From an uncultured Bacteroidales bacterium (GTDB lineage: Bacteria > Bacteroidota > Bacteroidia > Bacteroidales > Paludibacteraceae), in assembly GCA_937916355.1 (NCBI GenBank), contig CALFTM010000059.1, forward strand, positions 1-64,000: a stretch of 64,000 nucleotides of DNA, written 5' to 3'. The notes beneath the pieces are model-generated. The model searched no databases. It had not been told where the DNA came from and saw only the letters and a program-made list of their open reading frames with translations. Made by a program: the position numbers and the translations under genes. Positions 1 to 10,305 of this stretch are shown one piece after another (position 1 is the stretch's first letter; each line of letters begins with the position of its first letter).

Positions 1-3000
1 CCGCCGTGGCGGTCAGCAGCGTGCTGTCGCCATCGCAGATCTCAGATGCGTCAGCTGAAAGGGTCACAGATTCGATTGGGCAGGTTGAGCCACATTCAGA
101 AACAGCCTGTGCCATGATTTCATCATCCGCATGACCCAAAAGTTTTGCGTACGCAATATTTATAATCTTTTCATTACATTCATCCACAGTACCCGTCCAA
201 GAGACTTTGTATTTAGTACCAAATGGAATAGGGTTGTTGATCCCCTGCTCAAATTTCCAAACAATAGAATCACCTTCCAAAACACCGTCCTCATCCGCAG
301 AAACAAAAGTAACCTCTGCCGGCTTGCGGTCTATAATAGATAGGTCGTAAGCGTAATCGGTGTGGACGTGGATGTTGGAGAATTTATGAGTTCCATACGA
401 ATCACCACCTGTGGTATTCCCGTTTTTAAATGCAAGATAACCTTCAGCTTCTGTCAATCCCTCCACTGTGTAAATAACCTTATCAGCTACAGTATCAGAA
501 TTAATCCACATTCTCATCAGATCTTTCTGTACATCAATACTCAGAGACATTGGAACACCGCCTTTAAAAATTAATTCTTTTTCAGCTTGAACTACTTTTC
601 CTCCTTCAAAAGTAGTGATAAATAAAATATTTTGACCTATATCCGGTTTTATTTGTATTGTAAGAGGAGATGATGAACCTTCTCTGAAAATTATCTGGAA
701 TGTAGAGTAAGTTTGAGGATTAACATCCATTTTAACAAAATAATTTTTTGCTTTGGAGTAATTATATCTTGATGTGCCAGTTTGGTTAGACACGCTTGTT
801 AAAGTACCTCCGGAAACGCTCCAACCAGACAAGTTCCAATCAGACGCATTAGCGGCTGCATCATCAAAAATAGCACCATGAGTCTGTTCGTACTCTATCG
901 TATAGTTGATTTCTTCTCCAACCTCATACGACTCTTTGTCTGCCGTTTTCTTTAATGTTGTTGGAATGATAGGCTTTGGCACCTTTGCACACGTTACTGT
1001 TATCGAAGCCGTGTCGTTAATAGCAGACTCCTTGTCTCCCCAAATCCAAGCTTTATTGATGATTTCTTCATCAGCAGTTTCGCATGTATTGCCAGATGGG
1101 AAAGTAATGTTTGCCTTGTAAATGATAGAACCCTTTTGTTCAATCATCAATCTGTCAATTGTCCAAACGATGACATCTAAACCGTCTGCTGTTTTTTCTG
1201 TAGTCCATGAACCTCCGAACTCTTCCAATGGACATTCATTTACAAACTCGACAAACTCCATTCCTTTAGGCAATGTATCACGAATCACCACATTATAAAC
1301 GTCACGTCCCGGCTTAGGACCATTTCCTAATACACGTCTCCATGTGTAACCATCCCACTCTTCGACCAATATTTTATCAACAAACTTTGTAGGAGTTCCA
1401 CACGAGTGTCTGTCCCAACTTGTTATCTCTTGATCCAAATTATTGGGGTCTGTATGGTCGTTTACAATAGGGAAGTGCAAGTCATTTTGTTCTGCACTTG
1501 TCCAGTCTTCGCTATAACTCCAGTCATCCGTCAAATCAAACATCTTTCCACCTTGCGAACAAGACATTCGCATATTCAACAAGAGAGTTGAGCCTCCTCC
1601 TTCGTGAACGTGTAGTCCATCGGCTACTCCTGCACTTGCATATTGTTGCAAATGTTGAGTTGGTGCAGCTAATTGGTCTGCGAACTGAACGATAATTCGC
1701 TGATTCCACTTTTTACCCGTTACTGGATCTGTACCAGGCACAGTCGTTTCATGAGAGATTATCAAAGACTCTTTCAAACCTCCTTGATAATAGTCGCACG
1801 CCATATTCCAACCGATATTGCAATCTGGATCGTCACCCCCTGCAAAACATTGTAAAGCAGGGTCATACATATAATAAGACACACGATAATTGCCATAATC
1901 AATGTAAGCTTCATCCGCATCATGGAACAAACGATAGAAAGATACTATCTGGTCTGTGCTTGACGGATTGGCAACCGGCTTATGTCCGTAAGAGAGACGT
2001 ACGCCTTGCCTTCCTCCATTTATCCAACCAGCTTCTGCTGAGTTCTCAAAATCTATCTTGAACTGAGCGATATTATTAGGATTTATCTCTTTTCTGTCCA
2101 CTGTTTTTTCCACTTTCAAGGCACGAGCAACAACATCTACGCAATTGCGCTCCATCACACTCGTTATGTTGTTTGGATATTCATCAGAAACCCACCCAAA
2201 ACCATTGTCACATTTTACACTTGCAGATGTACAATAACGACCTTGCTCAATATCATCATTCAATCTGAGCTTAATAATCATGCTATCTACAGTAGGTTTT
2301 ATTCCTGTTGCTGTCTGAAATCCCGGAACGACACCTTTTTCCCAAACAATAGAATCACCAACTAATGAACCTTTTGTTGTGCTTACCAACGAGAATCCTT
2401 CAGGCACACCAAATTTCACAACTGCTCCATCAGCATCAACAGAGCCGTAGTTTCTAATTGTAACTACAAACTCCACCACATCACCCGCAAAGGCATACGT
2501 TTTATCCACTTTATGATAAACTTTCAAGTTAGGTTTTGCTACCATGTTTTCAGGAGCGTGAAAGTTTCCTGACAACACCAACATTCCCAATAACTTAAAC
2601 CATTCGTGGAAATAATGAGGAGAAGACTCTTCGTACGATTTAAAGTTTTCATCATCCCAAGCCATAACACAATGGCGGAACATCTGTCCCATCAATTCAA
2701 AATCTTGAGAGACAATAGCAGCAGGAGAGCCTGACCCATGAATCCAATTCAAAGGAAAACCGTCTCCGATATTTCCTTCCACATCCATCTTATCTCGCAA
2801 AGTATAAGGGCCCCAAAACTTAAGACCCATGTCCCCAATCGCATTGCAATCATTATTCCATGGGGCAGACTGCGGATTTGCTAAAAATTTGGCATAACGC
2901 AAAGCCATATCTTTTTGGTATGAATTTGAGCCAGATATCGCCTCGTGAGTTACCGGATCCCAAGAATATTCAGGATCTCCATGCCATACATAATTAAGTA

Positions 3001-4090
3001 TCGTTCTCCATCCAGCTCTCATATCTTCTGCGAATGGTCCGTTTCCCGAAAACTCAAACTCAGTATCTGAAATCGAAGACACATGACCACAGACAGGAAT
3101 TGCAGTATTAGAAGATTGATACAATTGTCCCATCAACCAATCAGAAGAAACCTCACACCTTCTCAATTGATTCAACTGCCAATCAGTCCCGTTGTTTTCC
3201 TCTAAAAATTTCCTGTATTGATGGAAATATGCAGGAGCAGAATAGTCAAAATATACCATTGTTCCTCCTCCATTCTGGTCTTTCAATCCTTGATAACCAT
3301 TAGTAGCACCCCAATAAGTCAGTTCTCCCCAAGAGTCACCATTTTTCAAGTAGCCATCCATCCCCACAATACCTGTTACATAAGTAATTTCAGGCAAAGA
3401 AGGTGCATAAACAACAGTATCAACAAGGGCTTTTATATATTTCAAAGCTTCCTCTTTATAATTAAGTTCTCCAATTGCAGTTTGCACACCAGATTTTTCA
3501 CCCCATTGTTTATATGCAATCAACAAAGCCATTGCCACGTCCACATCACCGTCAGCCGCTGAATTTCCATTATACCCAGCACCTATTGCCGTAGGTGCGC
3601 CAAAACTTCCAGCACCTGACAACCCTTTGGAATAGGCATAGTTCTCATCCGTATATTCTCCATCCAAAAAACGTCTTGCTCCTCTGAAAGCACGGTCATG
3701 AGCCCACATATAATACCCATCAAAGAAATCTTTATCACCCATCAGAGCAGCACCTAAAAGATAGTATCCATCACCTTCGACACAAGTACAATGAGTTTCT
3801 GCTTCATTTATATCTGGGAATATATAGGGAACGCCGTCCACAGTTTCCCCAAAATATTTACAGTTGTTACAAATATGCTTCCACGCATCGCGCATACGTT
3901 GTTCCATTTCAGCATGAGTAACACCCGGAGCATTATGACTTGCTAATGATTTTCGATCCGGTCCGTAATCCAAAAACTGCGGAAAAGGATACGCCGGATT
4001 TCCCGAGTTGATATTAACGGGTACAGCAGCATACGATGATACACAAATGCCGCTCAACAATAATAAAACTATGAAAATTTTTCTTTTCAT
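1..4090 (-). CDS. GH8-family secreted glycanase with DUF11-type repeats, 3' end outside window
   Basis: The reading frame runs from an ATG at 4090 to the window edge, so about 1,360 residues are visible and the C-terminus is missing. A signal peptide (about 1-22) is followed by a GH8-type catalytic domain (about 30-450). Seen motifs are VEGDGYY near residue 104, matching the GH8 proton-donor block, and ADGDVDVAMALL near 179, matching the acidic GH8 block. GH8 enzymes cut beta-1,4 glucan, xylan or chitosan inside the chain; the substrate cannot be chosen here. From about residue 540 there are several DUF11-like beta-sandwich repeats with carbohydrate-binding-like stretches between them, ending in a PKD-like segment. 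A T9SS tail would be expected beyond the edge (inference). It is monocistronic and a promoter box lies about 90 bp upstream. Confidence 0.85.
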   Translation of the reverse strand, partial: MKRKIFIVLLLLSGICVSSYAAVPVNINSGNPAYPFPQFLDYGPDRKSLASHNAPGVTHAEMEQRMRDAWKHICNNCKYFGETVDGVPYIFPDINEAETHCTCVEGDGYYLLGAALMGDKDFFDGYYMWAHDRAFRGARRFLDGEYTDENYAYSKGLSGAGSFGAPTAIGAGYNGNSAADGDVDVAMALLIAYKQWGEKSGVQTAIGELNYKEEALKYIKALVDTVVYAPSLPEITYVTGIVGMDGYLKNGDSWGELTYWGATNGYQGLKDQNGGGTMVYFDYSAPAYFHQYRKFLEENNGTDWQLNQLRRCEVSSDWLMGQLYQSSNTAIPVCGHVSSISDTEFEFSGNGPFAEDMRAGWRTILNYVWHGDPEYSWDPVTHEAISGSNSYQKDMALRYAKFLANPQSAPWNNDCNAIGDMGLKFWGPYTLRDKMDVEGNIGDGFPLNWIHGSGSPAAIVSQDFELMGQMFRHCVMAWDDENFKSYEESSPHYFHEWFKLLGMLVLSGNFHAPENMVAKPNLKVYHKVDKTYAFAGDVVEFVVTIRNYGSVDADGAVVKFGVPEGFSLVSTTKGSLVGDSIVWEKGVVPGFQTATGIKPTVDSMIIKLRLNDDIEQGRYCTSASVKCDNGFGWVSDEYPNNITSVMERNCVDVVARALKVEKTVDRKEINPNNIAQFKIDFENSAEAGWINGGRQGVRLSYGHKPVANPSSTDQIVSFYRLFHDADEAYIDYGNYRVSYYMYDPALQCFAGGDDPDCNIGWNMACDYYQGGLKESLIISHETTVPGTDPVTGKKWNQRIIVQFADQLAAPTQHLQQYASAGVADGLHVHEGGGSTLLLNMRMSCSQGGKMFDLTDDWSYSEDWTSAEQNDLHFPIVNDHTDPNNLDQEITSWDRHSCGTPTKFVDKILVEEWDGYTWRRVLGNGPKPGRDVYNVVIRDTLPKGMEFVEFVNECPLEEFGGSWTTEKTADGLDVIVWTIDRLMIEQKGSIIYKANITFPSGNTCETADEEIINKAWIWGDKESAINDTASITVTCAKVPKPIIPTTLKKTADKESYEVGEEINYTIEYEQTHGAIFDDAAANASDWNLSGWSVSGGTLTSVSNQTGTSRYNYSKAKNYFVKMDVNPQTYSTFQIIFREGSSSPLTIQIKPDIGQNILFITTFEGGKVVQAEKELIFKGGVPMSLSIDVQKDLMRMWINSDTVADKVIYTVEGLTEAEGYLAFKNGNTTGGDSYGTHKFSNIHVHTDYAYDLSIIDRKPAEVTFVSADEDGVLEGDSIVWKFEQGINNPIPFGTKYKVSWTGTVDECNEKIINIAYAKLLGHADDEIMAQAVSECGSTCPIESVTLSADASEICDGDSTLLTATA

Positions 4091-4176
4091 GATCTCAATT
4101 TTATGGTATATTCTATTTTTCCCTATTTTACTCATATCTGTCTTAGTAGTTAAATTAATGTTAGTGTAATAATCGA

Positions 4177-4184
4177 CAAAAATA
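4177..4184 (-). promoter_or_regulatory. Bacteroidota -7 box for the GH8 gene
   Basis: On the minus strand this reads TATTTTTG, matching TAnnTTTG. It implies a leader of roughly 75-80 nt before the ATG at 4090. I see no clear -33 element. Confidence 0.5.
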
Positions 4185-4221
4185 TAATAATAATGTGAAA
4201 ATTCCTAAAAATCCCTCATAC

Positions 4222-4256
4222 AAAAAAAACAATCTCGCCACTTTTTCGTGACGAGA
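4222..4256 (-). terminator. Rho-independent terminator of the YncE-like lipoprotein gene
   Basis: On the minus strand TCTCGTCAC and GTGGCGAGA pair with one G-T wobble around a GAAAAA loop, and a run of eight T follows. It lies just past the stop of the 4298-5389 gene. Confidence 0.85.
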
Positions 4257-4297
4257 CTGACTATTTTCATATTTTCAAAACTCCCCAATTCTTTTTT

Positions 4298-5389
4298 TTA
4301 CCATTTTGGGAAATAGAACCGACAAGCCCCTACACCCGCCAACGGATCGCCGCATTCTACTTTCGACCCATTATTTTCATAAATATGGCAAATGCTATTT
4401 GTAAAAAATCCGTTGCAATTGGCAGTGTAGATACGACCGTCTGACGGATTAACGCCAAATCCATAAAACCCGTTTCCTTCGGCAACTTTTGAGGACGAAC
4501 GGGTGACCAAATCTACTTTCGAAACCGTTGTCTTTTCATCTGCGCCACCATTCGAATATCCTGCATCACCTCCATCGGATGTCAAATAGTAGATTTCTCC
4601 GTCATATTGGTAAAGATGCCCCGAATAGAAAAAATCTTTCAGTTGAGCAAAATCTGCCAACTTTCCTTCCTCTTCGTCCACCTCTGCCAATCCGTAGCCG
4701 CTCAACGAAACAAAAAGGCGACCCTCATCGTTAGCCATCAAATGTTTTGCACTGACTCCACCCTTGTCGGAAGTGTAATAAATAGGCGCATCACCCCACG
4801 ACTTAACGCAAGCCACCGCTGCCGAATCCATCATCCATGTTGTAGGGTTATAGGAGTATGAAGTTGCGACCCACAACTCCTCGTCGTGCCACAACAGACC
4901 TTCGGGAGTTCCTTTGACTATAATTTTTGAATCGACACTCTTACTTGACAAATCGATTTTGAAAACGCTACCATCTGCACCCGACCAATCGGTCACCGAG
5001 GTAACATACAAATATCCATCCTTACATACTCCATAACGAGGAGTTGGAACAGACTTCAGAACAGCCAATTCTTTGAAATTCAACTTATCAACCCAGACGA
5101 TTTTGTCTTCTGAATTACAAAGCAGAGCCCACGACGCCCCACAATCAACCGCACTTTCGATGATTGAGGCTAATTTTTCGCCTTCATTGGCATCCTCATA
5201 AACTCGGTTCTGCACCCGGTTGTCAACCCACAGCGAAAGGGATCCGTTCGACTCGTTGAAGTTTCCTTGGTTGATGATCAGCGCGGTGTAATTTGAACCA
5301 GACTGGATTTCTTTTTGCAACTCATCTTCACAAGACAAAAAACAAATCGAAATCACAAACATCATGAAAACATTAATTTTTTTTCTCAT
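4298..5389 (-). CDS. YncE/DUF5074-like beta-propeller lipoprotein
   Basis: This 363-residue lipoprotein has a type II signal peptide ending at Cys20 (FLSC). The next residues are acidic (EDE), as in Bacteroidota surface-export signals. The rest looks like a seven-bladed propeller of the YncE/surface-layer type, with repeated blocks such as GYLYVTSV, GLLWHDEELWV and GRIYTANCNGF. In Bacteroidota this family often sits beside TonB-dependent vitamin or metal receptors, but none is present here. The gene stands alone between its promoter and a strong terminator. Ligand and function are unknown; DUF5074 is the nearest family I recognise. Confidence 0.75.
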   Translation of the reverse strand: MRKKINVFMMFVISICFLSCEDELQKEIQSGSNYTALIINQGNFNESNGSLSLWVDNRVQNRVYEDANEGEKLASIIESAVDCGASWALLCNSEDKIVWVDKLNFKELAVLKSVPTPRYGVCKDGYLYVTSVTDWSGADGSVFKIDLSSKSVDSKIIVKGTPEGLLWHDEELWVATSYSYNPTTWMMDSAAVACVKSWGDAPIYYTSDKGGVSAKHLMANDEGRLFVSLSGYGLAEVDEEEGKLADFAQLKDFFYSGHLYQYDGEIYYLTSDGGDAGYSNGGADEKTTVSKVDLVTRSSSKVAEGNGFYGFGVNPSDGRIYTANCNGFFTNSICHIYENNGSKVECGDPLAGVGACRFYFPKW

Positions 5390-5424
5390 TTAAATATAAT
5401 ATTTGGTTAATAATAAAGTATTCC

Positions 5425-5432
5425 CAAACCTA
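5425..5432 (-). promoter_or_regulatory. Bacteroidota -7 box for the YncE-like lipoprotein gene
   Basis: The minus strand reads TAGGTTTG, matching TAnnTTTG, about 36 bp upstream of the ATG at 5389. Confidence 0.5.
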
Positions 5433-5525
5433 ATTATTTCGCCTCGATTTCAAAGATTGCGTAAAATTACAAAAAAAAAATTGGCTTTGCCTTTCATTTT
5501 TACTTTTTCTCATCAAAAAATTTCA

Positions 5526-5533
5526 TAAATTTG
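5526..5533 (+). promoter_or_regulatory. Bacteroidota -7 box for tRNA-Leu
   Basis: TAAATTTG is a perfect TAnnTTTG box 14 bp before the first tRNA base, which fits a transcript starting just ahead of the mature end. Confidence 0.75.
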
Positions 5534-5546
5534 CACCGTTAAAAAT

Positions 5547-5629
5547 GCCTCGGTGGTGAAATGGTAGACACGCTAGTTTCAGGTACTAGTGACCGAAAGG
5601 TTGTGCGAGTTCGAGTCTCGCCCGGGGTA
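5547..5629 (+). tRNA. tRNA-Leu (anticodon CAG)
   Basis: An 83-nt class II tRNA. The acceptor stem is GCCTCGG with CCGGGGT (two wobble pairs). The anticodon arm is CTAGT-TTCAGGT-ACTAG, giving anticodon CAG. There is a long variable arm typical of tRNA-Leu, and the T arm is GCGAG-TTCGAGT-CTCGC. The discriminator is A73 and CCA is not encoded. Confidence 0.95.
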
Positions 5630-5728
5630 CAATAGGCACTAGTCTTATTCACAGGACAACAAGGACTCTTCTTCAAATCATTTTTTGAAAAGAAACCTAA
5701 GGATTTTTATTTAATCACTCTTCATCCA
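5630..5728 (+). other. tRNA to amidase spacer without own promoter or terminator
   Basis: These 99 bp hold no TAnnTTTG box and no hairpin with a T-run. The downstream amidase-like gene may therefore be transcribed by read-through from the tRNA promoter (inference). Confidence 0.35.
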
Positions 5729-8698
5729 ATGAGAAAAGCTACGACATCACTCCTTTTTCTTCTCAGCCTCCTTATGGGGTTTCAGGTTGGTGTCGTCTCT
5801 GCTCAAGATCCTTTTAGTTCCTACCTCAACAATTCCCTTTACAGTTACTTCACCGAGCTTTCTCCGATTTTGAGTAAAAACAAGCCGAAAAGCGATAGCG
5901 TAAAGGTCAACAAACAAAACAAGACGATCTCCATATTCGCAAACAAATGTATCGAGAGTGTCCCTTTTCGGGAGGATGTGGTACAAACTGCTCGTGACAC
6001 CGTCATCAAATCACTACCCAAAGAGTATAAGAACTACCAAGTGAAAATTTTCGTCAACGGTTACGAAATAGCGGAACTCATCCCGAACATTTACAGAGAA
6101 AAACTAAAGCAGGATAAAAAGCGGTTGGACAATTCTAAAAAGGAAGAAAAATCCATTGTAAGAGGCATCAGCCGAAAATGCCAGCCTTCTCAAGGACTTC
6201 TAAACAACACCATCGCTCTTTGGGCGAGTCATGGTTGGTACTTCAACAAAAAAGAGGATCGCTGGACATGGCAGCGTCCTCGCCTATTTCAGGTAACGGA
6301 AGATACTTATACGATGGGCTATGTGCTACCCTACCTGACACCTATGTTGGAAAATGCAGGGGCGTATGTGATGATGCCAAGGGAGAGGGACACCCAAACG
6401 AACGAAGTGATCGTGGATAACGACGATCGCAACTTCCTTTACGAGGAGAGCAACAACAAAAACAACCGATGGAGACGAGGAGACTCCACCGGATTCGCAA
6501 GGGCTACCGGATTTTACAGCGACTATGACAATCCTTTTTGTTATGGGACATATCGTCAAATAAAGTGCGACAAAAAGGGGGAGTGTTATGCAAGGTGGAC
6601 TCCTGAGATTCCAGAAGAGGGAGAGTACGCAGTCTACATCTCCTACAAAACGCTACCCAACAGCACCGATGCCGCCCACTACACAGTCTATCACAGTGGT
6701 GGCAGGACGGAATTTCTCGTCAACCAAAAAATGGGTGGCGGCACGTGGATATACTTAGGCACATTCGCTTTTCAAAAGGGGCTAAACCCCGAAATCGGGC
6801 AAATAGAGTTGACCAACCAAGGAGACAACCATACCGTAGTGTCTGCCGACGCAGTCCGTTTTGGTGGTGGATATAGCGTTGTGGCACGCCGAAATGCAGC
6901 AGACTCTCTCGTTTTGGGCAACAAACCGAAATATCTCGAAGGGGCGAGGTACTGGCTGCAGTGGGCAGGATTCCCAGACTCCATCTATTCAAGAAACAAT
7001 GAAACGGACGACTACAAGGACGATTATATGTGCAGAGGGCATTGGGTGAACCACTTGATAGGAGGCTCTTCCAAATCCCCAGACACCAAAGGTCTCAACA
7101 TCCCTGTGCAAATGGCATTTGGATTCCACACGGACGCAGGACAGTTGTTCAACGACTCAACCATCGGAACGATGGCCATCTATATGTCTGAAAGCGAGGG
7201 TGCGAAAGTATTCGACAATGAACAAAAAAGAATCGCCTCACGAGACCTTGCGGACATCATCCAAACCCAAATCGTAGAGGACATCCGACTCACCTACCGC
7301 CCAACATGGAGCAGGAGGAAACTGACGGACGCTTCCTACTATGAAGCACGAGTACCCAAAGTTCCTACAATGCTTTTGGAACTGCTTTCCCATCAGAACC
7401 TTACGGACATGAGATATGGTTTAGACCCACATTTCCGATTCACCGTCAGCAGGGCAATATACAAAGGCATCGTCAAATTCCTTTGTCATCAACAAAACCG
7501 ACCTTATGTCATACAACCGCTTCCAGTGAAAAACTTCTCTGCCGCATTTTCAAACAAGTTTAACAATGTGGTGCAGCTCAACTGGACACAGCAGGCAGAC
7601 TCTTTAGAGCCTACGGCATCGAGCGACTACTACATCCTTTACACCTCCATCGACGGAAAGGGCTGGGACAATGGACAAATCGTAACGAATCCCCACACCC
7701 AAGTGACGCTGCAACCCAATGTGATCTACCAGTTCAAAGTAACGGCTTGCAATGAAGGAGGCGAAAGTTTCCCTTCGGAGGTGCTTTCAGTAGGCAACCA
7801 CCCAATGTCCCAAGGGACTGCCTTAATCATCAACGGATTCCACAGAGTCGCAGCTCCCGAATGGTTCGATTCACCCAACCATTCAGGATTCCTCGACAAA
7901 ATCGACAGAGGTGTCGCCGACCACTACGACCTGAGCTACACCGGAAGCCAATACGTTTTTAACAAGTTCAAACGTTTTTCTACCAACTACACACCCGGAC
8001 ATGGAGCGAGCCACGCCCTTTTTGAAAATAATATCATTGCAGGTAACACATTCGACTATACTTACCTGCATGGAGAAGCAATATTAAAGGCTGGTTACTC
8101 GTTTGTATCATGTAGCGACGAAGTATTACAAGAAGCAGGTTTTAGTCTAAAACCCTACACATTCATAGATATGATTTTAGGATTAGAAAAAACCACTCAA
8201 GTGGGCAACCAACTGAGATACCAGCTTTTCCCTGTAAACATCAGAAAGACGCTTACACAATACTTAGAAAGATTCAGAGGTAATTTGTACATCAGCGGCG
8301 CGTATGTAGCCTCTGACGTATATGAGAGAGACTCGTGCGATTGGGAAACGATTGAGTTCACTGAACAGGTGCTGAGATACAAACTGAGCGAAAGCAGGGC
8401 GCAATCAACAGGAATCATTTCAAACTATTTTTCAATATGGGATGATTTCTCACAAAAATATTACCACTACAACAATTCTGTCGACGACAAAATGTATGCG
8501 GTGGAATACCCCGACGGACTGGACACCTCTTTTGGTTCGCAGATCATCCACTCTTTTGAAAAGAGTAATCTGCCCGCCACCATCGGATATAAGGGGAAAT
8601 ACAAAACCATCATTTCGTCTGTCCCCTTTGAAAGCATCCGAAAAAAAGAGGATCGTGAGAATTTGATGAAAGAGATCACCAACTTCTTTAAACGATAA
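5729..8698 (+). CDS. Secreted amidase_3-like protein with golvesin C-terminal-like and FN3 domains
   Basis: The 989-residue protein has a signal peptide cleaved near residue 25. An N-acetylmuramoyl-L-alanine-amidase-like (amidase_3) fold is split around an inserted domain. The LWASHGWY block (His168) and a following Glu191 come first, and FGFHTDAG with a later LLELLSH block come after the insertion, as expected for zinc ligands and a catalytic Glu. The insertion at about 285-385 is a golvesin C-terminal-like beta domain (YAVYISYKTLP ... VSADAVRFGGG). A fibronectin type III domain covers about 600-690, followed by a long tail of unknown fold. Bacteroidota homologues are often labelled xanthan lyase, which I consider a loose transfer. 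A cell-wall or polysaccharide role outside the membrane is likely; the substrate is unproven. Confidence 0.75.
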   Translation: MRKATTSLLFLLSLLMGFQVGVVSAQDPFSSYLNNSLYSYFTELSPILSKNKPKSDSVKVNKQNKTISIFANKCIESVPFREDVVQTARDTVIKSLPKEYKNYQVKIFVNGYEIAELIPNIYREKLKQDKKRLDNSKKEEKSIVRGISRKCQPSQGLLNNTIALWASHGWYFNKKEDRWTWQRPRLFQVTEDTYTMGYVLPYLTPMLENAGAYVMMPRERDTQTNEVIVDNDDRNFLYEESNNKNNRWRRGDSTGFARATGFYSDYDNPFCYGTYRQIKCDKKGECYARWTPEIPEEGEYAVYISYKTLPNSTDAAHYTVYHSGGRTEFLVNQKMGGGTWIYLGTFAFQKGLNPEIGQIELTNQGDNHTVVSADAVRFGGGYSVVARRNAADSLVLGNKPKYLEGARYWLQWAGFPDSIYSRNNETDDYKDDYMCRGHWVNHLIGGSSKSPDTKGLNIPVQMAFGFHTDAGQLFNDSTIGTMAIYMSESEGAKVFDNEQKRIASRDLADIIQTQIVEDIRLTYRPTWSRRKLTDASYYEARVPKVPTMLLELLSHQNLTDMRYGLDPHFRFTVSRAIYKGIVKFLCHQQNRPYVIQPLPVKNFSAAFSNKFNNVVQLNWTQQADSLEPTASSDYYILYTSIDGKGWDNGQIVTNPHTQVTLQPNVIYQFKVTACNEGGESFPSEVLSVGNHPMSQGTALIINGFHRVAAPEWFDSPNHSGFLDKIDRGVADHYDLSYTGSQYVFNKFKRFSTNYTPGHGASHALFENNIIAGNTFDYTYLHGEAILKAGYSFVSCSDEVLQEAGFSLKPYTFIDMILGLEKTTQVGNQLRYQLFPVNIRKTLTQYLERFRGNLYISGAYVASDVYERDSCDWETIEFTEQVLRYKLSESRAQSTGIISNYFSIWDDFSQKYYHYNNSVDDKMYAVEYPDGLDTSFGSQIIHSFEKSNLPATIGYKGKYKTIISSVPFESIRKKEDRENLMKEITNFFKR

Positions 8699-8760
8699 AA
8701 ATTAAACAAGAAAAAAATTCAACTTTTATAATTACTAAACTACGGTACGAAAGCATTTTG

Positions 8761-8768
8761 TATATTTG
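8761..8768 (+). promoter_or_regulatory. -7 box that fixes the glycosyltransferase start
   Basis: TATATTTG is a perfect TAnnTTTG box. It overlaps an upstream in-frame ATG at 8766, so that ATG would not be in the transcript. This supports the ATG at 8805 as the real start. Confidence 0.75.
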
Positions 8769-8804
8769 CATACTACCAAAACTTTTAAACTAAAAATTTA
8801 TTTT

Positions 8805-10295
8805 ATGATTGATTGCTTTATTCCTTACCTCAATGATGAGATGACATTGGAGACCATTGAGAGCCTCCGCGAAAACAAGTGTGTTGGAGAAATAGTCCTA
8901 TTGGTTCCTGACCAGACAGAGATTCCACAATTGGGCTATAGAACGATAGTGACCAACAACCTCGAAAGCACACGCACAATGCGTTTCATCTCTTTGATGG
9001 CACAGAACGACACAATCCTTTACTGTCCTCACGCAGTTCCTTTCAAATTCACTTCAAATGGATTGGAGAGGTTCAACCAGATCGCCACCACCACTCAAGC
9101 TGGCATCATCTACGCTGACTACTACGAGGAGGTAGACGGAGGAGTGAGACAACATCCTACAATTGATTATCAACTGGGAAGTTTGCGAGACGACTTCAAT
9201 TTCGGTGAGGTCATCTTAATCAACCGCCGTGCCTTCCAAATGGAAGTGAACAACAACAAAGAGAACTACAATGCTGCCGGTTGGTATCGCACACGACTCG
9301 GACTCTCTTCTAAACGTCCGATTTTCCACATCAACGAATTTTTGTACACGACAAAACAAGGGGTAACCAACAACCAGTTCAGTTATGTCGACCCAAACAA
9401 CAGGGAAGAGCAGATTGAAAAAGAGATGGCATGCACAAGACATTTGAGAGAGACCGGAGGTTTGTTGGAATCTTCTTTCAAGCAGGTGGACTTCAATGTT
9501 GAACCGTTCGAGTATGAGGCAAGTATCATCATCCCTGTGAGAAACCGAGTGAAGACCATCAGCGATGCACTGCAGTCTGCCCTTCGTCAACAAACAGAGT
9601 TCAAATACAACGTCATCGTCGTTGACAACCACTCCACGGATGGAACAACCGAATTGGTAAGAGAGTTCGCAGAAAAGGATGAACGAATCCTCCTATTGAC
9701 TCCAGAGAGACGTGACCTAAACATCGGAGGTTGCTGGAATCTTGCTATCGACCATCCGCTTTGCGGTAAATTTGCTGTTCAACTGGATAGCGACGACAAA
9801 TACCAGACCGACAAGACACTTCAAACAATTGTCAACTCATTCTACAAGATGCAGTGTCCTATGATTGTCGGAAGTTATACGATAACCGACTTCAACTTCA
9901 ATCCGATTCCTCCGGGTGTCATCGACCATCGTGAATGGACTGCGAAAAACGGACGCAATAACGCCTTGCGCGTCAACGGATTTGGCGCACCTCGCGCATT
10001 CTTCACTCCAATCGTCCGTCAGATCCACTTCCCTGACACAAGCTATGGTGAGGACTACGCTATGGGATTGACGATTTCTCACGATTACCAAATCGGAAGA
10101 ATCTTCAACTCCATCTACTTGTGCAGAAGATGGGAAGATAACACCGATGCCAACATCGACATCAACAAACAAAACGAGAACGACCGATATAAAGACAAGT
10201 TGCGCACATTGGCTCTGCTCCGTCGTCATAAACAAAACAAAAAACGTCAGCAGCAACAATTGCAACAACAACGTCCGAACTATCGTCAACACTAA
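8805..10295 (+). CDS. Family 2 glycosyltransferase, double-domain type
   Basis: This 496-residue cytosolic protein has a GT-A fold of family 2 in its second half: a nucleotide-binding opening ASIIIPVRNR near residue 233, VVDNHSTDGT, a DSDD metal-binding motif (QLDSDDKY) and a late YGEDY block that may be the base region. The first 220 residues look like a diverged GT-A domain (MIDCFIPYLNDEM, then EIVLLVPD) without a clear DxD. The C-terminus is Gln- and Arg-rich and probably disordered. No membrane segment is seen. The donor and acceptor are unknown; surface polysaccharide or glycoprotein synthesis is likely. A DUF4922 gene follows after 10 bp, so they are probably one operon. Confidence 0.8.
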   Translation: MIDCFIPYLNDEMTLETIESLRENKCVGEIVLLVPDQTEIPQLGYRTIVTNNLESTRTMRFISLMAQNDTILYCPHAVPFKFTSNGLERFNQIATTTQAGIIYADYYEEVDGGVRQHPTIDYQLGSLRDDFNFGEVILINRRAFQMEVNNNKENYNAAGWYRTRLGLSSKRPIFHINEFLYTTKQGVTNNQFSYVDPNNREEQIEKEMACTRHLRETGGLLESSFKQVDFNVEPFEYEASIIIPVRNRVKTISDALQSALRQQTEFKYNVIVVDNHSTDGTTELVREFAEKDERILLLTPERRDLNIGGCWNLAIDHPLCGKFAVQLDSDDKYQTDKTLQTIVNSFYKMQCPMIVGSYTITDFNFNPIPPGVIDHREWTAKNGRNNALRVNGFGAPRAFFTPIVRQIHFPDTSYGEDYAMGLTISHDYQIGRIFNSIYLCRRWEDNTDANIDINKQNENDRYKDKLRTLALLRRHKQNKKRQQQQLQQQRPNYRQH

Positions 10296-10305
10296 AATCT
10301 TTTAG

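Noticed and set aside
3218..3562. A 114-codon plus-strand frame inside the GH8 gene
   Set aside because: It is antisense to a clear GH8-type catalytic region and shows no family features, promoter or ribosome site.
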